Assembly: GCA_964406935.1 (NCBI GenBank)
Contig: CAYOTM010000010.1
Location: forward strand, 1-30,030
Reading direction: 5' to 3'
From: PWHG01 sp964406935
GTDB taxonomy: Bacteria; Patescibacteriota; Patescibacteriia; Patescibacteriales; UBA12465
DNA: 30,030 nt
The notes under the pieces were generated by a model that saw only the letters and a program-made list of their open reading frames with translations, did no database searches and had not been told where the DNA came from. Below, in pieces: positions 7,718 to 15,784 of the stretch. The position numbers and the translations under genes were made by a program. Numbering within the stretch: the first letter of the stretch is position 1; every line of letters starts with the position of its first letter.

Positions 7718-8407
7718 TTATTTTAGTTTATGTTTTAACTCCCAACAATATAGCCGACCCTTCATTTTATAATGATAGGTACGGCGAAAACTAAAGGAGA
7801 ATAAGTAGCGGAAAAGCCAAGCTAGATAAAAACCTAGAGCTAAGCTCAAAATAGAGATTAAGCTAATAATTATTATTGCCTGAAAACCAAGAATTAGACC
7901 AGCCGACAGGTTGAAACCTCCACCAAGACCAAGGCCAATAAAGGTTCCGAGCCACCAAGCAACTTGCCAACCAGCGTGAGGGCTAACTGAAGCTGCAAAA
8001 CGTTTATTAGCTAAAATTCCCAAGAAAATTAGGGAAATTAACCCCAGGCTAAGTAATAGCCAAAATAATTGTTTATTTTCTTGGAAAAAATAAGTTAGAA
8101 TAATGCCGCTTAGCAAGGTTACAACAAATAAGAAATTAAGAAATCTTTCGGGATAATCTACTTTTCCCTGATGACGCACCAATTGAACAATTTTGGCTAG
8201 TAGCCAATTAATGCCTAGCATTAAAATTAAAGTGCCAATTAGCAAGCTGCTAAATTGCCAAATTGGTTTTAAATTTTCCAACCAGTTTATCCCAGTGGTT
8301 TCCAGGGGGAAGGCTAAGAGCCGCAAGGCAATCAGGCAGGTAACTGTAATATTAGTGAATTGAACAAATAGATAAGGGGTGGAGGTTTCAGTTGTTTGCT
8401 TTTCCAT
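7718..8407 (-). CDS. Multi-pass membrane protein of unknown function
   Basis: A 229-residue integral membrane protein with about six hydrophobic segments (roughly residues 10-32, 48-73, 88-107, 113-133, 147-170 and 178-200) and a basic cytoplasmic tail (RRTYHYKMKGRLYCWELKHKLK). No catalytic or transport motif is recognised. It is divergent from an AI-2E-family permease, which may or may not be relevant. Its mRNA would start near 8527 and carry an 18-bp-arm hairpin in the leader (8450-8496). No SD; start at ATG 8407 (MEKQTTETS). Confidence 0.65.
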   Translation of the reverse strand: MEKQTTETSTPYLFVQFTNITVTCLIALRLLAFPLETTGINWLENLKPIWQFSSLLIGTLILMLGINWLLAKIVQLVRHQGKVDYPERFLNFLFVVTLLSGIILTYFFQENKQLFWLLLSLGLISLIFLGILANKRFAASVSPHAGWQVAWWLGTFIGLGLGGGFNLSAGLILGFQAIIIISLISILSLALGFYLAWLFRYLFSFSFRRTYHYKMKGRLYCWELKHKLK

Positions 8408-8449
8408 CGTTTTAATTTTTAAGAGTGAGTAATTTAATGATTTAATTTA

Positions 8450-8496
8450 GGTTAACTAATTAGTTGATTAATGGTCAGTCAGCTAATTAGTTAACC
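8450..8496. repeat. Long inverted repeat in the leader of the membrane protein gene
   Basis: Arms 8450-8467 and 8479-8496 match over 18 bases: 14 perfect outer pairs (GGTTAACTAATTAG with its complement), then one mismatch that is T-G on the top strand, then three more pairs. The loop is 11 bases. No T tract follows on either side, so this is not an intrinsic terminator. It lies inside the transcribed leader predicted from the promoter at 8535-8563. Confidence 0.75.
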
Positions 8497-8534
8497 CAAA
8501 ATCACTCCTTTTAAAAGAACTAGATCGAAAATTT

Positions 8535-8563
8535 ATTGTGTCAGTTTATTTTTTAAAAGTCAA
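8535..8563 (-). promoter_or_regulatory. Promoter for the 229-residue membrane protein gene
   Basis: Reverse strand TTGACT (8563-8558), 17-base spacer ending in TGA, CACAAT (8540-8535). The imperfect -10 is compensated by the TG extension. Confidence 0.55.
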
Positions 8564-8602
8564 TAACCGGCTATTTAGATAGTAATTTTTTAGTTTTTTT
8601 AA

Positions 8603-8631
8603 TTTAACTATTTTTTAGAATGTGTTATACT
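8603..8631 (+). promoter_or_regulatory. Promoter for the AI-2E-family permease gene
   Basis: TTTAAC (8603-8608, weak), 17-base spacer ending in TGT, TATACT (8626-8631). The extended -10 is convincing; the ATG follows at 8666. Confidence 0.6.
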
Positions 8632-8665
8632 TTAAATAAGTTTGATTAGTTAACTACACTCTTTT

Positions 8666-9715
8666 ATGCTTCCTCAAATTAATAAAAAAACTGATCCGCG
8701 ATTTTATCGCCCCTTTTTGTGGTTTTTAATTATTGCCGCTATTGTTTTAGTTTTTTTATTATTTCGACCATTTTTGGCCGAAATTATCATTGCGGCTATT
8801 TTGGCCTCAGTAGTTTATAATTTATATGATAAATTACGAATAAAGCTGTGGAAAAAAAAATATTTAGCGGCTTTTTTAATTTGTTTAGCCCTATTATTAA
8901 TTGTGATCATTCCCTTGGTGACTTTAATTTCCTATGGCGCCAAGGAAGCCCCCCAGGCTTATCGTACTTTAAGCACCACTATTTCTCAAATTGATTTAAG
9001 CGGTGACGGGATTTTAAGCCACTTTAATATTATTGAGGAAAACGAAGAAGCTATTAAGGGGTTTATTTTAGATACCACGAAAAAAATTACTGATTGGTCG
9101 GTTAGTGGGGCAACAGTATTTGTTAAAAATACTACTAGCTTTTTGATTTCTTTATTAATTGTGATTATTACCACCTTCTTCTTTTTAGTAAATGGTAAGC
9201 AAATTGTTAAGCAATTAATTTTTTGGTCGCCCTTGCCCAATAAATATGATTTAGCTCTAGTAGAAACTTTTCGAAGTGTTAGTTATAACAATCTCTTGTC
9301 ATTGGGAGTAGCGGCTTTAGTTCAGGGACTTTTGAGTGCTTTAGGGTTTTTAGTAATTGGCTGGCCTTTTTTCTTTATTTTTATTATTTCTGCCTTTCTC
9401 TCCATTATTCCTTATATGCTGGGCTTGTTTTATATACCAATCATTATTTATTTACTGGCCTCTGGTCATATCTGGCAAGGAATCTTTGTAATTATTTGGA
9501 ATTTGATTATTGTAGTTAATATCGATGAGTTAATTCGTGCTTATATTGTTAAGGGTAAATCAAAAATTAATACCGCCTTTGTTCTGTTTGCAATTTTGGG
9601 AGGAATTAGTTTATTTGGGTTTTGGGGAATTTTTATTGGTCCAATGGTTTTGGCTTTAGTGATAACAATTTTTCATATTTATGAGCTGGAGTTTGCTGGC
9701 CATTTAGATAAATAA
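8666..9715 (+). CDS. AI-2E family transporter (PerM/YdiK-type permease)
   Basis: A 349-residue inner-membrane protein with the family layout: two N-terminal helices (FLWFLIIAAIVLVFLLFRPFL and EIIIAAILASVVYNLYDKL), a third (AAFLICLALLLIVIIPLVTL), a soluble helical segment (~90-145), a helix ending in FFFLVNG, and a C-terminal bundle with the conserved WPFFFIFIISAFLSIIPYMLG segment and a final GFWGIFIGPMVLALVITI. The family contains pumps and antiporters of varied or unknown substrates; the AI-2 label should not be taken literally. First gene of a transcript that continues into the Cys-rich protein 37 bases downstream. Start at ATG 8666; no SD. Confidence 0.85.
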   Translation: MLPQINKKTDPRFYRPFLWFLIIAAIVLVFLLFRPFLAEIIIAAILASVVYNLYDKLRIKLWKKKYLAAFLICLALLLIVIIPLVTLISYGAKEAPQAYRTLSTTISQIDLSGDGILSHFNIIEENEEAIKGFILDTTKKITDWSVSGATVFVKNTTSFLISLLIVIITTFFFLVNGKQIVKQLIFWSPLPNKYDLALVETFRSVSYNNLLSLGVAALVQGLLSALGFLVIGWPFFFIFIISAFLSIIPYMLGLFYIPIIIYLLASGHIWQGIFVIIWNLIIVVNIDELIRAYIVKGKSKINTAFVLFAILGGISLFGFWGIFIGPMVLALVITIFHIYELEFAGHLDK

Positions 9716-9752
9716 AAAATTATAATTAATTTTATTAACTAACGAAAAAATT

Positions 9753-10130
9753 ATGCAAAAAGACAATTTTATCATTTTAATGGCAATTGCTGTCGTTTTA
9801 GTGATGGGTTTCTGGTATTTCTTGTCTAACGGAACGCCAATCAGCACTACTCAGCAACCAGCTCCGGTAGTACCAATCACTGCTGATAATGGGGGCGCTG
9901 ATCAAGACTTAGCCCCAGGGACAATCTCGGCTGATTTAGAAGCAGCGGCTACTGCTTGTGTTGAAGCTGAGGGTTTTTGGTTAGAAGAATTTGGGGAATG
10001 TGAGGATGTCACTTCAGATTGGTGTGAACAAATGGAAGGGATTTTTGATGAATGCGCCTCTGCTTGTCGCCACTTGGAAGATGCCGAGATGTGCATTATG
10101 CAATGTGTTCCTGTTTGCTATTTTCGCTAA
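9753..10130 (+). CDS. Membrane-anchored cysteine-rich mini-protein
   Basis: A 125-residue protein with an uncleaved-looking N-terminal membrane segment (IILMAIAVVLVMGFWYFL, residues 7-24), a P/T/Q/A-rich linker (~28-60) and a compact extracellular-side domain containing eight cysteines. The domain runs ATACVEAEGFW, FGECEDV, DWCEQMEGIF, then DECASACRH and CIMQCVPVC. From memory, the ECASACRH...C-x-MQC-x-x-VC pattern recurs in CPR proteins without an assigned function. Eight cysteines suggest four disulfides outside the membrane. It is co-directional with the permease upstream and followed by a strong terminator. No SD; ATG after a poly-A stretch. Confidence 0.75.
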   Translation: MQKDNFIILMAIAVVLVMGFWYFLSNGTPISTTQQPAPVVPITADNGGADQDLAPGTISADLEAAATACVEAEGFWLEEFGECEDVTSDWCEQMEGIFDECASACRHLEDAEMCIMQCVPVCYFR

Positions 10131-10157
10131 GCAATAAATAACCCAAAAATTATTATT

Positions 10158-10183
10158 AAAAAGTGGTTGAATAACCACTTTTT
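10158..10183 (+). terminator. Intrinsic terminator after the permease/Cys-rich pair
   Basis: Perfect 11-bp stem AAAAAGTGGTT/AACCACTTTTT with a GAAT loop; the A and T tracts make it symmetrical and potentially bidirectional. Confidence 0.85.
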
Positions 10184-10275
10184 AATTTAATAATTTAAAA
10201 AATTTAAGATGGTTTATTTTTTGATCAATATTTAATTAATCAGCAGTTATTAATATATTAATTAGTTAATTTTTG

Positions 10276-10284
10276 TGATATAAT
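10276..10284 (+). promoter_or_regulatory. Extended -10 promoter element for the mscL operon
   Basis: TGA-TATAAT: a perfect -10 hexamer (10279-10284) with the TG extension, 34 bases before the mscL ATG. The -35 position (10256-10261) is poor, as is tolerated by extended -10 promoters. Confidence 0.7.
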
Positions 10285-10318
10285 TAAAATATTATTATTT
10301 TTTATTATTAATAAAAAT

Positions 10319-10744
10319 ATGCTTCAACAAACAATTAAAGATTTTAAAGAGTTTGCCGTTAAAGGCAATGTGGTTGATTTGGCGGTGGCGGTGATTATCG
10401 GTGGTGCTTTTGGTAAAATTGTCACTTCTATGGTTAATGATCTAGTGATGCCAGCCGTTGGTTATCTTTTGGGAGGAGTAAATTTTAGTGAACTAAAATG
10501 GGTACTGCGAGAAGCTAACCCGGAAGCGGTTGGTCAATTAGCTGAAGCGGTCACTATTAATTATGGTAATTTTATTCAAGCTGTCGTTGACTTTTTGATT
10601 ATTGCCTGGGCAATTTTTTTAGCAATTAAAGTGATTAGTCGTTTTAAGCGCAAAGAGGAAGTGGTGGAAAAAGCTAAAGAAGAGGCTAAACCTGATCCTC
10701 AAATTGAGCTCTTAACGGAAATTCGCGATTCTCTTAAAAAATAA
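10319..10744 (+). CDS. mscL: Large-conductance mechanosensitive channel MscL
   Basis: A 141-residue membrane channel that opens under membrane tension to release solutes during hypo-osmotic shock. The N-terminal signature is intact: KDFKEFAVKGNVVDLAVAVI (residues 8-27), then IGGAFGKIVTSMVNDLVMP covering the first helix and the GxxxG-type pore lining, a periplasmic loop, then the second helix (FIQAVVDFLIIAWAIFLAIKVI) and a charged cytoplasmic bundle ending ELLTEIRDSLKK. Length is normal for the family. It heads an operon with a P-type ATPase (51 bases downstream), an antiporter and an orphan. No SD. Confidence 0.95.
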   Translation: MLQQTIKDFKEFAVKGNVVDLAVAVIIGGAFGKIVTSMVNDLVMPAVGYLLGGVNFSELKWVLREANPEAVGQLAEAVTINYGNFIQAVVDFLIIAWAIFLAIKVISRFKRKEEVVEKAKEEAKPDPQIELLTEIRDSLKK

Positions 10745-10795
10745 TTTATTATTTAGTGCCTAATTAATACTTTACTTTATTAATTAATTTTTTTT

Positions 10796-13390
10796 ATGAT
10801 TTGGCAATCATATACGGCGAAAGAGGGAATTGATATTATAAAAGACTTATCTAGTGATTTGACCTCTGGTTTAAGTAGCCAGCAAGCCAGTGAGCGCTTG
10901 ACTCAGTATGGTCCTAATAACTTAGATTTAAAGCGAGCGACTGCTTGGCAAATTTTTTGGCGTCAATTTAAATCTCCTTTCATCTATTTATTATTAGTGG
11001 CCGCTTTGTTGTCGGCTGTTTTAGGTCAATGGATTGAAGCGGCGATGATTTTGTTATTTTTGTTAATCAATACTTTGCTGGGCTACTTTCAGGAATCTGG
11101 TTCGGAAAAAACAGTTAAACTCTTAGCTGATTTAATTTCTTGGAAATCAAGAGTTTGGCGTGATGGCCAACCGCAAATGATAGCCACCGCTGATTTGGTG
11201 ACTGGTGATATTATTTTACTGGAAACTGGTGACAAAATTAGTGCCGATGTTCGCTTACTGGAAACTAATAATTTTTTAGTTGATGAGTCATCTTTAACGG
11301 GGGAGTCAATAGCGATTTTAAAACAAGGAGAAAGACTACTGGAAACCCCTAAAGAAGTTAGTGGGGCAATTAATTTAGCCTTTTCTGGGACAACTGTTGT
11401 TAGCGGCCAAGCTAAAGCAATTATTATTAATACTGGGGCCCGGACGGTTTTTGGGCAAATTGCTAATTTAACTACTAAAACTAAACGAGTTAGCGGCTTT
11501 GAAAATAATATTAGTCGTTTTTCTTCGTTTATTTTAAAGTTGATTTTAGTAACTTTGATTTTTGTTTTTGTTATTAACTTATTTTTAAAAGGAGGAAGTC
11601 TTAATTGGGTTGAAATTTTAATTTTTTCGATTGCCTTAGCGATTAGTGTTATTCCGGAAGCCCTACCTTTAGTGATGACTTTCTGTTTTTCTAAAGGCGC
11701 TCGCAATTTAGCTAAACATAAAGTGGTGGTAAAGCGTTTATCAGCGATTGAGGATTTGGGAGGGGTGGAAGTTTTATGTTCAGATAAAACTGGTACTTTA
11801 ACCGAGAATAAATTAAAAGTAGCTGAACTTTATCAACCAGAAATACTGAGTAAAAAAAATCTCCTCCCCAGTCAAGGTCAACCCTCTTTATTATTAGCCG
11901 CCCTGTTGGCTTCCTCTCATCAAGCTGATCGCCCCGAGCCTTTTGATCTAGCAATTAAACAGGCGGCTGGCGATTTATTATTAGACCAAATTAGTAATTT
12001 TAAAGTTTTATTTGAATCCCCCTTTGATCCGCGCTATTTGCGGAACAATGTTTTAGTTAGTCAGGGCGAAGTTTTGAATTTTATTGTTCGCGGGGCGCCG
12101 GAGGTAATTTTAGACCTTGTTAGCAATCTTAACGAAGCTGATAAACAGGCAGTTAACGATTGGTTAATTAGTCAGGGAAAATTAGGCAGACGGGTTTTAG
12201 CTTTAGCCAGCAAGGAATTACACGATCTTGATTTAACCGATTTTCCTAATCATTTTCGCGAAGAAGAGCATGGTTTGCAGTTTATTGGCCTAGTCTCTTT
12301 TGTTGATCCGATTAAAGCGAGTACTCGTCAGGCGATTTTTCAAGCTAAAGAATTACAAGTCAAGATCAAAATTATTACCGGTGATTCCCCTCAAGTAGCT
12401 GGAGCGGTGGGGGCTCAAATTGGTTTAGCTGATAATTTTAATCAAGTAATTACTGCTCGAGAATTTGAGGCCTTAGAGCCCTTGGCTCAAGACCAGGCCC
12501 TGGAAGATTTTAATATTTTTGCCCGCTTTACTCCGGATAAAAAATATGAATTAATTAAACGCTTACAAACAAAATATAAAGTCGCTTATTTAGGTGATGG
12601 CATTAATGATGCCCCCGCCCTCAAGCTAGCTAATGTTTCTTTGGCGGTTAATAATGCGGCTGACATTGCCCGGGAAGCGGCTGATATTATTTTACTGGAA
12701 AATGATTTGCAAGTGATTGTTCAGGGGATTATGGAGGGACGACAGATTTTTAGTAATAGTGCGAAATTTATTAAGGCAACTTTGGCTGGTAATTTTGGTA
12801 ATTTTTATGCAGTAGCGATTGCTTCTTTATTGATTGATTTTTTACCGATGTTGCCCTTACAAATTCTCTTATTAAATTTGTTATCTGATTTTCCGATGAT
12901 TGCGATTGCCACTGATAATGTTGATAAGGACGAATTAATTTCTCCGCGTCGCTATCAATTTAGGGAAGTAATTATTATTACCATGATTTTAGGAATTTTA
13001 AGTTCCATTTTTGATTTTGTAGTCTTTGCCAGATTTTATAAATTATCCCCGGAAATTTTACAAACTAATTGGTTTATTGCTAGTATTTTAACGGAACTTG
13101 CCTTTTTATTTTCTATTCGGACTCAGGGCTTTATGTTTAAACGCCGCCGTCCCAGTCGAGTTTTGTTGTGGCTAGCTGGTTTAGCAGCGGTAACTACCGT
13201 GGTTATTCCTTACACGGCGATTGGTCAAAGTTTATTCAAATTTATTACTCCTGACTGGCGACATTTATTATGGATTTTTGGGGTCGTGGTTGTTTATTTG
13301 GCTTGTTCAGAAATCGTTAAGTTACTATATTATCGCCAGGGACAACTTAAATCTCGCGATAAAGAAATGTCCGTAGTCCCTCTGTCTTAA
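10796..13390 (+). CDS. Cation-transporting P-type ATPase (P2/P3-like)
   Basis: An 864-residue ion pump with complete catalytic machinery: actuator-domain TGES (residues 168-171), phosphorylation motif DKTGTLTEN with Asp330, and hinge motif GDGINDAP (600-607). The N-terminal cation ATPase domain is present (TSGLSSQQASERLTQYGPN). The M4 motif is IPEALP rather than the PEGLP typical of SERCA-like Ca2+ pumps, which resembles MgtA-type or proton-type pumps; the M4-M5 linker AKHKVVVKRLSAIEDLGG is conserved. Two membrane pairs precede, and a C-terminal six-helix block follows (from GNFGNFYAVAIASLLIDFLP). Ion specificity cannot be fixed by eye. It is translated downstream of mscL and 26 bases upstream of a Na+/Ca2+ antiporter, which favours Ca2+ or Mg2+ homeostasis. 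Confidence 0.9.
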   Translation: MIWQSYTAKEGIDIIKDLSSDLTSGLSSQQASERLTQYGPNNLDLKRATAWQIFWRQFKSPFIYLLLVAALLSAVLGQWIEAAMILLFLLINTLLGYFQESGSEKTVKLLADLISWKSRVWRDGQPQMIATADLVTGDIILLETGDKISADVRLLETNNFLVDESSLTGESIAILKQGERLLETPKEVSGAINLAFSGTTVVSGQAKAIIINTGARTVFGQIANLTTKTKRVSGFENNISRFSSFILKLILVTLIFVFVINLFLKGGSLNWVEILIFSIALAISVIPEALPLVMTFCFSKGARNLAKHKVVVKRLSAIEDLGGVEVLCSDKTGTLTENKLKVAELYQPEILSKKNLLPSQGQPSLLLAALLASSHQADRPEPFDLAIKQAAGDLLLDQISNFKVLFESPFDPRYLRNNVLVSQGEVLNFIVRGAPEVILDLVSNLNEADKQAVNDWLISQGKLGRRVLALASKELHDLDLTDFPNHFREEEHGLQFIGLVSFVDPIKASTRQAIFQAKELQVKIKIITGDSPQVAGAVGAQIGLADNFNQVITAREFEALEPLAQDQALEDFNIFARFTPDKKYELIKRLQTKYKVAYLGDGINDAPALKLANVSLAVNNAADIAREAADIILLENDLQVIVQGIMEGRQIFSNSAKFIKATLAGNFGNFYAVAIASLLIDFLPMLPLQILLLNLLSDFPMIAIATDNVDKDELISPRRYQFREVIIITMILGILSSIFDFVVFARFYKLSPEILQTNWFIASILTELAFLFSIRTQGFMFKRRRPSRVLLWLAGLAAVTTVVIPYTAIGQSLFKFITPDWRHLLWIFGVVVVYLACSEIVKLLYYRQGQLKSRDKEMSVVPLS

Positions 13391-13416
13391 ATTTAATTAA
13401 TTTTTTATAAAAATTT

Positions 13417-14376
13417 ATGGCCCTTCATGTTATTTTATTAGTAATTGGTTTTGCCCTCTTAATTAAGGGAGCCGATATTTTAATTGATGGCTCTGCTTCG
13501 TTAGCGAAACGCCTTGGTTTGTCGAGTTTACTGATTGGCTTAACGGTGATTGCTTTTGGGACTTCAGCCCCGGAATTGATTGTTAATATTTTTGCTTCGA
13601 TTGCTGGTCGCTCGGATATTGGTATGGGTAATATTATTGGCTCTAATATTGCCAATATTTTATTTATTTTGGGAGTGGCGGCTATCATTACTAATCTAAA
13701 AATCGATGATTCAATTATTAAAAAACAAATTCCATTTTCTATTTTATCAGTGGTCGCCTTATTTTTCTTAATTAATAGTAGCTTGATCAATGGTCAAGGT
13801 CCTGATGGCTTACTGCGCAGTGGCGGCCTAATTTTAATTTTATTTTTTGGAATTTTTCTCTACTATACTTTTAGTTTAGCCAAGGAGAAAGAAGAACCGG
13901 GTCAGGAAAAAATTAAAAATTATTCAACTAAAATATCGTTGGCTTTAATTTCGGGCGGAATTATTGGTTTATTTATTGGCGGTAAATTAATTGTTGATAG
14001 CGCTTCAGCCATTGCCGTTTCCTTGGGCTTGAGTGAAGCGTTTATTGGCTTAACGATTGTTGCTCTAGGAACGTCTTTGCCTGAGCTAGCTGCCTCAGTT
14101 ATGGCTGCCCGGAAAAATCAAATTCAAATGGCCGTCGGTAATGTAATTGGCTCTAATATTTTTAATTTATTGTGGGTCCTGGGCTTAAGTGCTTTAATTC
14201 ACCCGATTGCTTACAACCCGGCAATGAATTTTGATATTTTATTTTTAGTGTTTGTTAGCTTATTATTATTTATCTTAATCTATACTGGCAAAAAATTACA
14301 TTTCACTAAAAAGGAGGGCTATATTTTAGTCGCTCTTTATGTGATTTACATTACTTATATTAGTATCCGTGGTTAA
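13417..14376 (+). CDS. Calcium/sodium antiporter (CaCA family, YrbG-like)
   Basis: A 319-residue inner-membrane antiporter with the two inverted alpha repeats that define the CaCA family. The first contains GTSAPELIVNI and GNIIGSNIANILFILG; the second contains GTSLPELAASV and GNVIGSNIFNLLWVLG. The acidic residue in each G-T-S-x-P-E motif is the cation ligand. About ten membrane helices fit the length. The cytoplasmic loop between the halves (KEKEEPGQEKIKN) is short, as in bacterial members. It lies in the mscL operon behind a P-type ATPase, so the two pumps may share cation export. No SD. Confidence 0.9.
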   Translation: MALHVILLVIGFALLIKGADILIDGSASLAKRLGLSSLLIGLTVIAFGTSAPELIVNIFASIAGRSDIGMGNIIGSNIANILFILGVAAIITNLKIDDSIIKKQIPFSILSVVALFFLINSSLINGQGPDGLLRSGGLILILFFGIFLYYTFSLAKEKEEPGQEKIKNYSTKISLALISGGIIGLFIGGKLIVDSASAIAVSLGLSEAFIGLTIVALGTSLPELAASVMAARKNQIQMAVGNVIGSNIFNLLWVLGLSALIHPIAYNPAMNFDILFLVFVSLLLFILIYTGKKLHFTKKEGYILVALYVIYITYISIRG

Positions 14377-14383
14377 TTAATTT

Positions 14384-14905
14384 ATGACCAAAAAATTGCG
14401 ACCTCAAGTAGTGGTAGTTAATGATAAAATGCAAACTAACTATCGCTATATTTTAACGGCTGCTCCCGGGAAAAATTTTCCGCCTGATTTTCGGCCTGAA
14501 TTAACTCCTAAGGAAATGTTGGCCCTGGGAGTTTTTGGTGGTAAGTATTTAACTGATTGTCGCTCTGAATTTCCGGCTGATTGGTTTAAAGGGGCAAAAT
14601 TATCCCCAGTCAAGGCTGATCATAAATTAAATTATTTTCAAGTCCAGGCATCTCAACTGCTAGCTATTTGGCAAGCGAAGGGCTGGATTCATCCGGATGA
14701 TCCTCGTGGTTGGTTTCAGTGGTACTGTCGCTACTATTTGGGTCGGCGACTGGGCCAAGAAGATACTCGCCAGATTAAGCGCTGGCGGCAAATGAAGCGG
14801 CATATTATGCAAATTAAGAAGAATTGTCGCCCAAGGGACATCCACTGTCGTCGTCGTCAACGTCAGGCCTTACTTCATTGGGCCTATGATTCTAGGAATT
14901 ATTAA
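14384..14905 (+). CDS. Conserved hypothetical protein, Trp/Arg-rich
   Basis: A 173-residue soluble basic protein. I recall a widespread unnamed family with the same motifs, without assigned function: TPKEMLALGVFGGKYLTDC (41-59), EFPADWFKGAKLSP, DDPRGWFQWYCRYYLGRR (100-117), RQIKRWRQMKRH and the C-terminus QRQALLHWAYDSRNY. The dense conserved Trp, Arg and Tyr residues suggest nucleic-acid or small-molecule binding, but this is inference. It starts 7 bases after the antiporter stop, so it is the last gene of the mscL operon. No signal peptide or membrane helix. No clear terminator follows. Confidence 0.7.
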   Translation: MTKKLRPQVVVVNDKMQTNYRYILTAAPGKNFPPDFRPELTPKEMLALGVFGGKYLTDCRSEFPADWFKGAKLSPVKADHKLNYFQVQASQLLAIWQAKGWIHPDDPRGWFQWYCRYYLGRRLGQEDTRQIKRWRQMKRHIMQIKKNCRPRDIHCRRRQRQALLHWAYDSRNY

Positions 14906-14954
14906 ATTTATTAAAAGAAAACAGTTTTTAAGCTTTGTTTGTTTTTATTTAATA

Positions 14955-14983
14955 TTGACTTATTTATATTTTTATGATATGAT
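14955..14983 (+). promoter_or_regulatory. Promoter for the 128-residue membrane protein gene
   Basis: TTGACT (14955-14960), 17-base spacer ending in TGA, TATGAT (14978-14983). The start codon is 30 bases further, preceded by a strong SD. Confidence 0.8.
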
Positions 14984-15013
14984 ATTTAGTTAGTACCAAA
15001 AAAGGAGGATACA

Positions 15014-15400
15014 ATGAAGTTCATTAAAAAGTTCAATTTATTATTAATTAGCGCCTTATTGACGAGCATTGTTTTGGCTGTTTTTAGCCAAGCCGCATTT
15101 TGGCGGGCCGGCTTTAGTTTGTTGGCCTTATTCTCTCTCGCCTTATTGGCGACTAATTTAAAAAAAATTCACTTTCAACCAAGAAGTGAGCTTTTTCGTT
15201 GGATTATCTTTTGGCTGGGTTTAATAATTGGCAGCTTAAGTTGGGCGCTATTTCTTAGCGCTATAGTTATGTTAATTTTTAAATCAAGCGACCCCTTAAC
15301 CGGCCTTTTGGTTAAAAATTGCTGGCTATTTTTAGCCACCTGTTTGATTGTCACGACTGCCACCCTGTATTATGGAATGACGGTGGCTGATGCCGAATAA
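15014..15400 (+). CDS. Small four-helix membrane protein, strong SD
   Basis: A 128-residue protein with about four membrane segments (LLLISALLTSIVLAVFS, AGFSLLALFSLALLAT, WIIFWLGLIIGSLSWALFL, LFLATCLIVTTATLYYG) and little soluble sequence. Function unknown. The start at ATG 15014 is fixed by AAAGGAGG (15001-15008), one of only three strong start-linked SD sites in the window. It is a single-gene transcript with its own promoter and terminator, convergent with the 64-residue orphan. Confidence 0.7.
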   Translation: MKFIKKFNLLLISALLTSIVLAVFSQAAFWRAGFSLLALFSLALLATNLKKIHFQPRSELFRWIIFWLGLIIGSLSWALFLSAIVMLIFKSSDPLTGLLVKNCWLFLATCLIVTTATLYYGMTVADAE

Positions 15401-15408
15401 GCTTTTAT

Positions 15409-15437
15409 AAAACCTGTTATTGACTAACAGGTTTTTT
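15409..15437 (+). terminator. Intrinsic terminator of the 128-residue membrane protein gene
   Basis: Perfect 11-bp stem AAAACCTGTTA/TAACAGGTTTT (15409-15419 with 15425-15435), loop TTGAC, T tract behind. Confidence 0.85.
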
Positions 15438-15443
15438 TCTAAT

Positions 15444-15473
15444 AAAAAAGGGACAATATAATTATATTGTCCC
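15444..15473 (-). terminator. Intrinsic terminator of the 64-residue orphan gene
   Basis: A perfect 24-base palindrome (15450-15473, outer arms GGGACAATATAA and its complement) followed by six T on the reverse strand. Confidence 0.85.
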
Positions 15474-15490
15474 TGGAAAGTTGCTAACCA

Positions 15491-15685
15491 TTAAAGGTTA
15501 ATTTTGATTCCCCCTTTAAGAACGAATTCGTGAGAAATGATGTTGGCGTCAGGTCCGATTCTCATTTTTTCAACACCGATTCTGTCGGTTAGCTTAGTAA
15601 TTAGGTCAACATGCTGGCCATAAGGCTGGTGTGGTTTGTCAATACTAATTGTACTGATAGGCTGCATTGGCTTCAAAGGTTCCAT
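15491..15685 (-). CDS. Small 64-residue orphan protein, strong SD
   Basis: Not recognised. Its expression signals are unusually complete: TTGACA-N17-TATAGT promoter, about 50-base leader, AAAGGAGG 8 bases before ATG 15685, and a 24-base palindromic terminator. The product has no signal peptide or membrane helix. It is proline-rich at the N-terminus (EPLKPMQPISTISIDKPHQP) and ends in GGIKINL. The complete signal set argues strongly that this short frame is a real, probably well-expressed, gene. No homology can be assigned. Confidence 0.75.
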   Translation of the reverse strand: MEPLKPMQPISTISIDKPHQPYGQHVDLITKLTDRIGVEKMRIGPDANIISHEFVLKGGIKINL

Positions 15686-15740
15686 AAAATAACCTCCTTT
15701 CTGATTTTTAGGGTTAATATTTAAAAATAACTACATTTTT

Positions 15741-15769
15741 ACTATAAATTTATTAATTTTTTTTGTCAA
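15741..15769 (-). promoter_or_regulatory. Promoter for the 64-residue orphan gene
   Basis: Reverse strand TTGACA (15769-15764), 17-base spacer, TATAGT (15746-15741). Consensus -35 and near-consensus -10. Confidence 0.85.
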
Positions 15770-15784
15770 GTGAGATTAATTAAT

